Origin: Acanthacorydalis orientalis
Taxonomy: Eukaryota > Arthropoda > Insecta > Megaloptera > Corydalidae
Length of the DNA: 64,000 nt
Direction: 5' to 3'
Assembly: GCA_034766995.1 (NCBI GenBank)
Contig: CM068318.1
Span: 2,728,501 to 2,792,500, forward strand
In this document: positions 38,286-48,490 of the stretch, piece after piece
How positions within the stretch are numbered: position 1 is the stretch's first letter
Layout: the number at the start of each line of letters is the position of its first letter
Made by a program: the position numbers and the translations under genes
The notes under the pieces: generated by a model
What the model was told of the DNA's origin: nothing
What the model saw: only the letters and a program-made list of their open reading frames with translations
Database searches by the model: none

Positions 38286-39516
38286 TCAGGTTGCATTGGA
38301 AGCCGCTGTTCATGCGTAGATGGATCTAGGTGCATATGCTGTAGACAGTGACAGGATGCCTCTTATGCTATTTTGAAGTGTGAACAATTCCCACCAAAAT
38401 TCAGTCATTAGACACCATCCTTTGTCTACACAAGTCCTTTCCTATAACCGAATTAAAATGGAACGCGATAAGGTGTTCTTCCGATGTGTACTGCTACACT
38501 ACTTTGATTTGCAAAAAAGTGTAGCCGAAGCTCATCGATTGCTCGCGAAAACTTATGGCGAGTCTGCTCCATCGGAATCAGTACGTAGAGACTGGTTTCG
38601 ACGATTCAAAAGTGGTGATCGTGACATTCGCGACAAACAACGGTCAGGTCAATCGAAGAAGTTCGAAGATGAACACCTGCAAGGTCTACTGGAAGAAAAC
38701 CCTGCTCGAACACTCAAAGAATCGGTTCGACAGCACGAAGTCGATAAGTCAACCACTTCACGACGTTTACAAGCCATGGGAAATATCCGGAAAGACGGGA
38801 GATGGCTGCCAGATGAACTGACCGAAAATGCCATTGCTAATCGTTTAAGCATCTCGATTTCTTTGCTTTCGAAGTATAAAAAGAAGTGTCTCTTGAGGCG
38901 TACCGTGACCGGCGATGAAAAATCGATCTATTTCGATAACCCGAAACGCAAGAAATCATGGGTCGGTCCTGGCCAACCATCGACGTCGACACCAAAGCGA
39001 AAACATCCACTGTCACAAAGAAATGCTATCTATTTGGAGGGTGCCGTGTATTATGAGCTGTCGAATCCGAAGTAAACAATCACAGTCGAACGTTATCGAC
39101 AACAATTGAAACATTTGAATGATAATTTGATACAAAAATGATTTTTCTCCACGACAACGCTCGGTCCCATGTTGCTATAGCCGTGAAACAAACACTGATG
39201 AAACTCGAATGGGAGGTCCTCCCGCATCCAGCTTATTCTCAGGACCTGGTACCAAGCGATTACCATTTGTTATCGATGCAACACGCTTTGGAAGATACAC
39301 ATTTCCATAACTACGGAGAAGTTGAAAATTGGGTTTCTGAATGGATCGGTTCAAAAGACAGACCATTCTTTCATCGCGGAATTCAACTTCTGTCAGAAAA
39401 GTGGGGAAAAATCATAGCTTCAGAAAGCAAATACTTTGATTAATGTATTCGCACATTTTGTTGTTGAAATAAATACTCAAAAAACACAAACAACAGCGGC
39501 TTTCAATGCAACCTCT
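38286..39516 (+). mobile_element. Mariner element, mauritiana (Mos1-like) type, 1.23 kb, inactive
   Basis: Bounded by inverted ends: AGGTTGCATTGGAAGCCGCT at the left and the reverse complement of AGGTTGCATTGAAAGCCGCT at the right. They match over 23 bp with one difference. A TA lies outside each end (38284-38285 and 39517-39518), the standard mariner target duplication. The length is close to that of an intact mariner (about 1.28 kb). The element lies in (TA)n DNA, with a (TG/TA) tract on the right and a 72-bp duplicated microsatellite on the left. It contains a broken transposase gene in forward orientation. Confidence 0.95.
38458..39442 (+). pseudogene. Broken mariner transposase
   Basis: The ATG at 38458 opens a reading frame of about 206 codons (MERDKVFFRCVLLHYFDLQK...) with an N-terminal helix-turn-helix domain and the linker GRWLPDEL (the family form is WVPHEL). 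The three catalytic-domain aspartate motifs TGDEK, HDNARSH and PSDYHL are all still visible. The gene is broken. A garbled stretch around 38995-39035 (where a conserved IWWD-type strand is expected) is followed by TAA at 39073-39075. A second stop comes at 39138, where about 20 codons before HDNARSH appear to be missing. The last part, read in another frame from 39138, ends SESKYFD with TAA at 39440-39442. Similarity from memory is to the mauritiana subfamily, which includes Mos1. Confidence 0.92.
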
Positions 39517-39540
39517 TAATGTGTGCGTGTGTGTGCATAT

Positions 39541-39577
<37 letters not shown>

Positions 39578-39844
39578 ATGTGTGTGTACAGAAGGACCGC
39601 AATTTAAAACAACATATAGAAGTATAGTCGATGTAATAATCTCAGTACAACTTTCCGAACTAAAAGAAATGCTATTTTTATATCATTTTTAGCATGTAAA
39701 TAAATAAAGTGGAGATAGTAACATTAAATTTAATATTTATGAATAATTAACTATTTTTATCAGAAATTTATTGAAAAACACGTCAGTTGGTAGATATAAG
39801 ACAGAGATTTTTCTCTACAGTAACCCTCTGAAGATCAGAAATGC

Positions 39845-39965
39845 TCATAAGCAGCAATCAAAATTGATCGGTAATAATTTATTGAACATTTTTGACAAAG
39901 AAAAGTGTTTGCAATTTGTGGAGTGAATAAAGAATTCATCTATGAAAGATAAGGATAAATTAATT
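39845..39965 (+). repeat. Dispersed repeat D copy
   Basis: AGCAATCAAAATTGATCGGT, TTTATTGAACATTTTTGACA and GTGGAGTGAATAAAGAATTC in family order. This copy lies close to the right edge of the repeat-rich region. Confidence 0.7.
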
Positions 39966-40299
39966 GTCGTTAAATGTGTTAGAATAGTTACAAAAGCAAC
40001 CGTGTCTATGAAAAATATATGTTGTACTGATGAGCGAGACAGAGATTCGACATTTGTTTGAAAATCAAACCTCGGTCTCTGTCTCAAATAAATAGTTCAT
40101 ATTTGCAACGTTGAATTTATTCAATTTTTTGCTCGTTAAGTTACTGCATGGTTACTGCCACTAATCAGGGTCCGCATCCATACTCAGACAGCCAATACAC
40201 AATAAGACGAATAAAAAAATGAACAGTAAACATTTTTAATCGGAAACTTTTTATGACTTAAGACAAAAAAAAATCATTCGTTAAACAATATTAAAATGT

Positions 40300-40671
40300 A
40301 TATATATATATATATATAATATTAAATTAATTTACTGAATCGAAAATATATTAAATAAATATTTCCAATTAAGCTGTTTAAAATACAGACTGCTGATTGT
40401 TAAATATAAATTATTTTTTTTTAAAGAAAACATAACAGTACTGTTTTTTTAAATTAATATATAAAATTATTTTTGACAATGTTTAGAAAATTTTATTTAT
40501 TATAATTAGATTCACATTAAAATTCAATCAATTAATCAATTTGCTATTTAAGTCACAAAAGCATACATAAATAGAATGTAAATCTATGCCACTTGTATCA
40601 CATTTTTGAATACATTTCAGAAATACAGTATTGTAAATAAATGTTAATCTCTATGTGTGTGTATGTATGTG

Positions 40672-40703
<32 letters not shown>

Positions 40704-41633
40704 ACTATATAAAGCCTTGCTACAACGTTTCTATTCGATGGAAAAAAATATAAATTACATTTTAATTTATGAAAAGATTTGAACAATATATGATGCAATA
40801 TTAAACGATTTCAAGAGCATATATTTAAAGACATATGTGCGTGTATATATATATATATAATGAATATGGTCGATTAATGCAATATAATAGATTTCAAGAG
40901 AATATCTTTCACATATATATATATATACATATGCAAATGAGTGCAAATCTGTTTTAAATTAATGCAAACAATACATTCAAATGAATATTTTCTAATAAAA
41001 ATGTGAATTTTACCTTTTTTGAAAACGCTGTCACACAACACTGTTCATCAGGAAACACGTGGCTTGTAGACATGTGTGAAACAATTAGGTTATGTGATTT
41101 CAGCACCTTAGACCATGTAGGTAGCATAACATGCTCGAAAGTTCGTACTTGAAGGAAACGTATCAAATAAGCGCGCGACTTGAATTCAAAAATGTTCCAT
41201 TTAAATTTTTCCATAGAATGGCAATAAAAGTAGAAAAATACGAAACTAATCACGAGCTCACATAAGACTAATTGATGAAAGTTTCTTATTCGACAGAATT
41301 AAAGTCACCTAACAAATCAATGTAAAAATTAATACTCAATTACTTGTCTTCATAAGACTTTTTAGACAACAAAACTTAGTACAATGATGTCTTCAATTAA
41401 ATTTAAAGCTTGTTCTTTTGTTTACTGAATTCATTAAAATGCAGGAATGAATTTTTATTTCCATTAGAAATGGAGATTACACAAAGCTTTCAGTCATAAA
41501 AAGTTTTAAACATAACACTGAGTAGAAAATTTATTGATAAACATTTTGGTAACACTCGTAGCATTACATTTTTTTTACAGTTCACTTATAACATGAAAAA
41601 TAACATACAGAAAATACTTGCAGTACATATGTA
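40300..41633. other. Downstream flank of the ZCCHC7-like gene
   Basis: AT-rich DNA with small (TA)n tracts near 40288, 40678, 40842 and 40914. A 99-codon minus-strand frame (40954-41253) has no recognised motif and shows neither signature splice sites nor biased codons. I treat it as chance. Confidence 0.45.
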
Positions 41634-41639
41634 TTTATT
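41634..41639 (-). terminator. Possible poly(A) signal of the ZCCHC7-like gene
   Basis: Minus-strand AATAAA about 210 nt after the stop codon. In such AT-rich DNA this hexamer is common by chance, so the assignment is weak. Other candidates lie farther downstream, for example near 41530. Confidence 0.3.
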
Positions 41640-41849
41640 ATATTTCTTGTATTAGACTCTGCATATCTTTCTTTAACATTTAAAAAATGTAACTCCGGTT
41701 AAACATAATAAAATCATCTACCAGACATGAAAACCAAACGACCTCCACTAATAAGTACTGCATCTATTGTTAAAAATATACGATGAAATAAATTCATCTC
41801 GCACGACGATTAAATAAAACTATATTTAGAACACCTCGTAACAAACGAT

Positions 41850-43490
41850 TTAAAAAGAAAATTCGTACAAGTGTGATATTAATCTAATCATCTGGAAATG
41901 TTTCAGTGGGGTAGCATCTCTAACTACACTTGCTCGTATTCCTACGATCATCCTTTTTAACTTCTTATTACGTGTGACTCGGTTTGTGAACAGAAGTCGA
42001 TCGATCGTAGTCAGACACATCTCATTTTTGAATCTACCTATGAATCTATCCCTTTTCCAAGTCTCTCGTTCATTAATTTTTTTGTATTGAGCAATTAACC
42101 GATCATAATCTTCATAATCCCGAACCATGCGAAAATATTCATAAGAGAGAGAGATCTGCGTTAATGTACTCGAAGATACGATTTCATTTTCATCGATATG
42201 TTTAGATTCTTCGATAAATTCTCTTAGGACTGTTAAATGCTTTTTACCGTCCTGTAATCCCGCTTGTCCGAAAAGAATTGTATTCAGTTTGTAAATCAGT
42301 CTGTTCAAGATCAAATTGAAAAAATAAACGTCGCGTTTCTTTTTCGGAGAACGACCATAATTACGTTTCGACCGCGTACTCTCGATTTCTTCTGTGTACA
42401 ACATCGCCAATTCATAAATACTGGTAGGATCGCCTTGGAACCTATCTACCTTACCGAGATAAGCAGACACGAAATTTCTTAAAACGCTCATCTTTTTAGG
42501 AAGGTCTACCACGCGATGGCACTTCTTGCCTTGTTTAAATTCGTTACATTTGAGGAAACCTCTCAGCTCTTCTTGAACCTGATATTGAGATTCTAGACTG
42601 CCTTCGATTTGTAAATAGTTATAGGAATCGTTTTCTCTATCAAAGAAGATACGCACACTGAACTGTTCACACATGTTCTCAATAAATTTTTCTCCTGCAG
42701 CAGACAATATTTTTTTTCTTTCTTCTAGCGAAATAATTATTTTAGCAATATGATGCTTCGACCGTGATGCTAAATCAAGTACTTCGGAATTACTAACGGT
42801 ACTATCTTGCACGAGCGACCGTTTATTATTATCGTCGAACTTATCGGCATCGTTCGGAGAGTCGCTCAGAGGAATAAACGACGGTAAAGGTACGTCGGGA
42901 TTATATGTGATCGGTTCGTTCGTTCGAGGTATCTCATCGTCCTTTATTTTTAAGTTCTCTACTGCTTCATCTTCTCGAACCGTTTCATTTTCTCCGCAAC
43001 TTAATTTATCTTCTTCGCTGCTAACGTTTTCGGTGACTAAATTATTCGCCGTCGATGAAGGATTTTCTTCGATCGTTATGTTCTCTAAAACGGGATCGTT
43101 TTCAACGTTGTCAGTACTACTCGAATTACTCCGATTACTTTCTCGACTTTTCTTTTTCTTTTTCTCTATAGGAACTACTTTTACACCGTTTTCATCGGAT
43201 ACGAGGAAGCTCTTGATCTGCCTATCGTACGTGGCTCGATGAATGAACCACTGATCGTTTTCGCCGGTCGAGCTTTCGGCGATTTTTCTCCTTTTGGCAG
43301 GCGGGCAATCACTGTACGCGTCTTTGTAATTATTAATAAACGGACTGTATAACGGCATATCCGTTTTAAATTTGAATTCATTACAATAATAACTTAAATG
43401 ACCTTGTTTCGCACATCCTGAACACCACCAGTTTTTCTTTTTATGTTTATTTACTTCATTTCCGTAAGTTACGAGTGGGCCATCGGTGAC
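41850..43490 (-). CDS. ZCCHC7: ZCCHC7-like last exon: final knuckle and C-terminal domain
   Basis: The exon begins VTDGPLVTYG, carries the last knuckle CSGCAKQGHLSYYC, then LYSPFINNYKDAYSDCPPAKRRKI, quoted here in two parts (LYSPFINNYKD and CPPAKRRKI). After about 150 acidic residues comes a folded-looking segment starting IISLEERKKILSAAGEKFIE (about residue 1530) and continuing SVRIFFDREND and YLQIEGSLESQYQVQEELRG. Its beta-alpha pattern and the hydrophobic IEG-type strand resemble a KH-like domain, which is inference only. The remaining 200 residues are basic and helical and end YEFSF. Confidence 0.85.
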   Translation of the reverse strand, partial: VTDGPLVTYGNEVNKHKKKNWWCSGCAKQGHLSYYCNEFKFKTDMPLYSPFINNYKDAYSDCPPAKRRKIAESSTGENDQWFIHRATYDRQIKSFLVSDENGVKVVPIEKKKKKSRESNRSNSSSTDNVENDPVLENITIEENPSSTANNLVTENVSSEEDKLSCGENETVREDEAVENLKIKDDEIPRTNEPITYNPDVPLPSFIPLSDSPNDADKFDDNNKRSLVQDSTVSNSEVLDLASRSKHHIAKIIISLEERKKILSAAGEKFIENMCEQFSVRIFFDRENDSYNYLQIEGSLESQYQVQEELRGFLKCNEFKQGKKCHRVVDLPKKMSVLRNFVSAYLGKVDRFQGDPTSIYELAMLYTEEIESTRSKRNYGRSPKKKRDVYFFNLILNRLIYKLNTILFGQAGLQDGKKHLTVLREFIEESKHIDENEIVSSSTLTQISLSYEYFRMVRDYEDYDRLIAQYKKINERETWKRDRFIGRFKNEMCLTTIDRLLFTNRVTRNKKLKRMIVGIRASVVRDATPLKHFQMIRLISHLYEFSF

Positions 43491-46400
43491 CTAAATATTA
43501 AATAACAAATTTACTATAATGTAATAACCTATTTAAAAATGTAACTTCATTAGTATAACAAAATTCATTAGAAAAACACATCGGCAGGATCACAAATAAA
43601 AACATATAATTATAAAATCTACAAACTCAATAGATTACTTTTTACAAATAAATAAATCCAAGTCATTTCCAAAGTTATTTACGACACTTCATTAAAAAAG
43701 AAAAACTTACAGTAGAATGATATTGTCGCCAAACTGAAGGGCACTTATCCGAAGTGTGACCCTTTTCTGCACAGATATAACACAAAACATTTTTGTCTTT
43801 GTAGCAAGTTTTGCAAATATCAATAAAATCGCCACCTCGGTTCGGCTTTAAACACTACGAATAAAAAGAAATCATCGCATGCGAAGAATGAAAACATACT
43901 TGTGAATAGATCATAAACAGAATAAACGTATTTGTGAAAAAATCAATTGTCAACATTTACAATGTTACGCTTAATCTGTAAAAAGGCCTCTTTTTGCATC
44001 GAATAATTATAATAAAAAGTATATTTTTTCTTAATTCATCGATACGGGACGTACGTGTAATTCTATTCATTTCGATCGTTATGAAACACTTACATTGAGA
44101 CAACATGCCATCGAACATCTCGTTTCTGGATGATTTTTGCTACCGCAGAAACCACACGATTTTATCGGACGAGGACATGAATTTTTTCGATGTCCTAACT
44201 GGCGGCAATTCAAACAACGAACAGAAGATTTAGGTAATCGACTAATACCGTGTTTATCGAGTGGCATTAACCAGTCATTAGGCGATTCTGAAAAAGGCAA
44301 TAACATATTATCTACAATAAAATCACCACATTTTGTAAGCACTATTATTTCTTCAAAATGCCCATTTGTAATAAAAAATACTTTTTAACTATAACTTACT
44401 AGACATATTATGACGCAGTTTATTTACATCGTAAGTTTCTTCACCCCAAGTGTCATTGTAAAACGAATTCCTATCCAGCATCCAATTTTCCTCGAAGCTT
44501 CTTTCGCTCGGATTTTCAATAGATACATTTTGACTATTTTCCGATGATATATTTGATGTATCGAAGCGAGTACTTTTATCACTCGATTTTTGGCCGGTGG
44601 AATTATCATCTACTTTACATACATTTTCGTATTGTTTAAAACCACCGCTGGCAAATTGCCTATCGTTTACATTTAAAACGATATTCACATCGTTATCCGA
44701 GATTACCGTATCATCCTTTACTGAACTATCATCGCTCAGTTCTATTAATTCGTTCGATTCAGAGCATTTACGTTTTCTGTTGTTCTGATGTAACGCTGGC
44801 TTCGACGACGCATCCTCATCGCTAGACAAACATATTACTTTACCGGCTTCGAGATTCGAATTACGTTCGTTTAAATCGGCGACATGTTCTTCCTGCGGTT
44901 TCGTCTCACCGTTATCCGAGTTATCGATTTCTTCGACGCTAGTGTTAAATCCACCGTCGCTGATAGCGCTGAACAAAGAATTTTCATCGATAGGAACGGT
45001 CGTGACCGAAGAGTCGACTTCATCAATATTAACGGTGCTACTTTCACTTATCGGACTATACTCGAGATTATCGATCGTTATACCCGGAACTGTATTTTTT
45101 TCTAAAGCGGATTTATTCTTCGGAGTAGAAACGGTGATATCGCCGTTCGAGGCGTCGGCGGTCTCCGCTGTATCGCCGATACTTCTGCCTGTCTCGGCTT
45201 CGTCTGAACTTTCACTAGAGGATGTCAGATCTAAATTTAATGCAGTGTTCAAAGAAAGAGTAGATTTGGTTTTTAACTTCTTGGATTTCCCTAATTTGGA
45301 AGCGATCGAGACATTTGTATGAGGATCTCTTCTGCGCTTCGTCGAAAGCTTTTTAGAGGTTTTACTTACGGAATCGCTCGAGTTTTTATTATTTTCTACT
45401 GTACTATCGGCATCTGAATTCGATTTCTGTGAAAATGTTATTAAATTTTCAAAAGTATTTAAATCTAAATCTCTGTACCGTCTTTGTTTAAGAGAGCAAT
45501 TTGAATCGGTTCGTTTTGGACAAGCTTGTTTTTTATTAGTAGAAGAAACGAGCGAATTATTTTCCCTAACAGGGTCTACACTTTCGATCGAACATTGTGC
45601 ATTTATATCGATCATGTCTGAACAACTGCTTTCTGTTTCATAAACATCTTGGGCAGAAAATATTTCTAAACAATTATTACTAGTCGGCGACTTATTTTTA
45701 TTTGCTTTTTTCAAATTATCTCGCCTGTCACCTACGGATTTCCTTGTTTCCGATGACTTATCGTGCGGACTAAAATCTTTCTGAGCGCTTGAATTCTTCA
45801 ACTCGTCCTGTATGAAATCGTCCAAACTAGTATCGGAAATTCTCGAAACCCAATCGATTTTATCCTCGGCGATGTTTTGTTCCGATTTATCTTCTAATAT
45901 TTCATCGTTCAGAATCGATTGTTCTTCGATATTGAAACCGAACGCAGACGAATTTTTATCTACGTGAGAAACGTGTAATTCGTTATTGATAAAATCATCG
46001 CAACTGATGTCTGAAACCCTAGAGGCAGATTCCGGTGTAGAAATTCTGCTCGTATTCTTGGTCCTCTTGTCCGACTTACGCATCACCTTAGAAGAAGTCG
46101 GAGATGTAAATACGTCCGTCGTTTCGCCGTTAGACGTCATTATATCTTTCTCCGAATCTATCGCCGTACGAGACTCGACGACTAACGGATCCTGGGTGTT
46201 TTGTGTCGATACCTTCCGATCGATCGAATCTTCTTCGTCGCTCGTTCTAACGTCATTATCGTCGCTGTCGGACGAAATATCGACTATCGGTGCCGGAGGT
46301 AATGCTATTTCGATGACATCATCGTCTTCTGAAGTGTCTTCTAAACTAATAACTTCATTAACTTGAACAGAATTACGCCGCACTGTTTTAGATTTTTCTT

Positions 46401-47883
46401 GTACGGAACTATTTTCTTCGATCGGCACAGTTTTCTTCGATTGCTTACTTCTCTTTCGTAATTTCTTTTTCTTTGGTTTATTTTTTTTACTCTGTCCGTT
46501 ATCAGCTTTATTTTTTTTAGTCTTCATATTTGGTAACTCGCTATTCTTCTCTAACAAAGTACTGCTCGGTTGTGAAACATTACTTTCACTATTAACGATA
46601 GATCTTGGAGTTGTATCAAAAAAAAATAATGAATCTACATCTGAAAAATCATCAGTATTTTCAATTATTTTATGGACTTTAGGATTATGAAGTTTTGTTT
46701 TAGATTTTTTTTTCGGGAGAAGTCTTCCTGGATTATTTACTTCGTCATTATTTTTAGCAAACTGTTCATCAGGCACTTGTAAATTTTTATTTATATTAGA
46801 TGAAGCACTTTGCTTTTTATACCGAAAGTTATTTGATATTCGACCATCTTTATTCAGATCAGCGATTAGAAACGAATCTGCCATTTTACTAATTTCATCG
46901 GAAAGTTTATTATTTTTCTCACGGTCGGTTTTCGTTACGTCTAAATGTCGGTTCGATTCTACGATCGTCGCCGATCGGTCTCGATCACATACTCGAGTAT
47001 TGTTTTCTGCGGCAACGCAAGTTTTATTGAAATTCAAAGCTTTCAAAATAAATTCAGACTGTTTTACATAATAATCGAACAATTTAAACGTTCGCTTTCC
47101 TTTCGATTTGTTCGAATTACAATCGATACGATTCTCTTGGGAGTGAGGTACTTCGCTCGTAGATACACCGTGCGATCTTTTCCTAGAATTTTTCTGGTCC
47201 TCACGATCTTCATCATACCGTTTACAGACGTTTGAACTTTGTACGGACGAACCGTCTAACACGGTTTGATTTTGATCGGTCTCTCCGTTCTGATTTTCAT
47301 CGTGAATCTCTTTTAACTTAGTATCGCTTCGGTCTCGAGTACGAAACGGTGTTAAACTACTATCGGTTCTGCTAAAATCAGGATTACACGAATGATCTCT
47401 ATTCCCCGGATTATCGACCATCGCTTCAAACGGCAAGTTACGATCATCTCTGGTGTAATAAATTCGATTATCGATAGGCGGTAACAGTGGACTTATCGCA
47501 AGACTGTGATTAAAATTCGAACTGACACCTCTCTCGTACATATTTCTTCGATTATTACTAAAATCTTTATTATAACGAAAATGACTTTGATTTTCAAAAT
47601 ATACACCTGAACGGTTATACGCGTCATTCTGAACATCGTACGACACCCGAGTCGAATGAACGTTACTCGACCAATAACGTTTTTGCGGATGTACGTAAGA
47701 GGTGTGAGCTACATTCACAGTATTTCTTGGAGGATAGTGGAATGCATTTGTATATTGTAAGTTTGGACTACTATTTAATATAGTACTTTCAACAGTACAA
47801 GGTGTATTGAAATTAACATAATGGACCTGACTATAGAGTTGACAATCTATATCATCCATAAAGTACATATCGTGAGAAGACAT
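41850..47883 (-). CDS. ZCCHC7: ZCCHC7/Air-like zinc-knuckle protein (TRAMP RNA surveillance)
   Basis: Four coding exons join in frame: 44400-47883, 44094-44311, 43711-43854 and 41850-43490. They total 5,487 nt, an exact multiple of three, for about 1,828 residues and a TAA stop. CCHC knuckles (C-x2-C-x4-H-x4-C) are CLNCRQLGHRKNSC (about residue 1195), CGFCGSKNHPETRC (1212), CYICAEKGHTSDKC (1259) and CSGCAKQGHLSYYC (1305), with an atypical Cys-rich one between the second and third. PSVWRQYHST after the third canonical knuckle and LYSPFINNYKD after the last are ZCCHC7 hallmarks. Family members (yeast Air1/2, human ZCCHC7) are the RNA-binding subunit of TRAMP complexes that hand nuclear RNAs to the exosome. 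The N-terminal 1,160 residues are acidic, Ser/Asn-rich and probably disordered. Human ZCCHC7 is much shorter, about 540 residues. The start codon at 47883 lies immediately after a splice acceptor, so at least one upstream exon exists. Confidence 0.9.
43711..44311 (-). CDS. ZCCHC7: ZCCHC7-like exons 2-3: zinc-knuckle block
   Basis: Exon 44094-44311 holds the first two CCHC knuckles and ends ACCLN. Exon 43711-43854 begins CLKPNRGG, carries an ICKTC pair and the third canonical knuckle CYICAEKGHTSDKC, and ends WRQYHST. The intron between them is 239 nt with normal GT/AG ends. For exon 44094-44311 a second in-frame acceptor with a better pyrimidine tract would start the exon at 44287, dropping eight residues (NNMLLPFS) and turning the junction codon into Lys. 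Both fit the frame. Confidence 0.85.
44400..47883 (-). CDS. ZCCHC7: ZCCHC7-like exon with long acidic disordered N-terminal region
   Basis: A single 3.5-kb exon encodes about 1,161 residues of mostly D/E/S/N/K-rich sequence without a recognised globular domain. Hydrophobic-acidic motifs of the SUMO-interaction type recur: VISLEDTSEDDDVIEI near residue 510, APIVDISSDSDDND just after it, KVICLSSDEDASS near 1014 and ELIELSDDSS near 1045. Two similar segments, SRVSDISCDDFINNEL and SRISDTSLDDFIQDEL, lie about 70 residues apart and look like an internal linear-motif duplication. A Lys/Arg-rich cluster (KKNKPKKKKLRKRSKQSKK) near residue 475 may be a nuclear localisation signal. The donor is GTAAGT after the ATG TCT A at 44400. 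Confidence 0.85.
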
Positions 47884-48281
47884 CTAAAACAGATATCTTT
47901 ACATTTGTATGTATCCATACAGAAATTATTAATAATATTATATATATATATATATACATACATAACACAATTACATATTATTTAAAAGATATAATTCTAC
48001 ATAAACATTTTAGCACTCTACTGGGATTGTTAAAATGCTGAAGAATTATCATACTAATATATTGATCAAATTTAGGTATACATGTAATTTTAATATAGAG
48101 CAAACTAATGATTAAAACAGCAAATTTCTTATCGTCGCACAAATATACTATTAATACAAATACTTTTCGTTCTAGAACATGTGTTACGTGTTTAACCTAA
48201 AAATTAAGATAAACTAGTAGATTTAGTACTTACGTTTATGTACAAATATACTTTTCCAGATTAATAATATATATATATACT

Positions 48282-48314
<33 letters not shown>

Positions 48315-48378
48315 TTACTTTCACATACTTGGTAAAAAAAATAGTTTAATTTTGAGAAATTCTACTTATTTAACTCAC

Positions 48379-48490
48379 TCCCAATCTACCCATGCAGCTG
48401 TCAGCTGCTACAGTATCCTTTCGGCAAAAGTGCGCCAAACGACACATCTGTTCGTCTATTACGGTACGTGTCCTCCGGTGCACATTAAAA
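48379..48490 (-). other. Probable 5' exon and promoter region of the ZCCHC7-like gene
   Basis: The coding ATG at 47883 directly follows an acceptor AG, so an upstream exon must exist. About 500 nt further up, the minus strand has a strong donor (GGGA|GTGAGT) with exon side ending at 48379, next to a locally CpG-containing, less AT-rich stretch reaching about 48490. This fits a first exon and transcription start. An ATG at 48447-48445 begins 23 codons that run open to the donor and would join the main frame exactly. The protein may therefore start there, although its -3 base is a C and the context is weak. Confidence 0.5.

Noticed and set aside
40954..41253. 99-codon minus-strand frame downstream of the ZCCHC7-like gene
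   Set aside because: No family signature and no splice or promoter evidence. It probably lies in or beyond the 3' untranslated region.
42907..43242. 111-codon plus-strand frame, and others at 44942-45322 and 45986-46366, opposite the ZCCHC7-like gene
   Set aside because: They are Ser/Leu/Val-rich antisense shadows of the D/E/S/N-rich coding strand.
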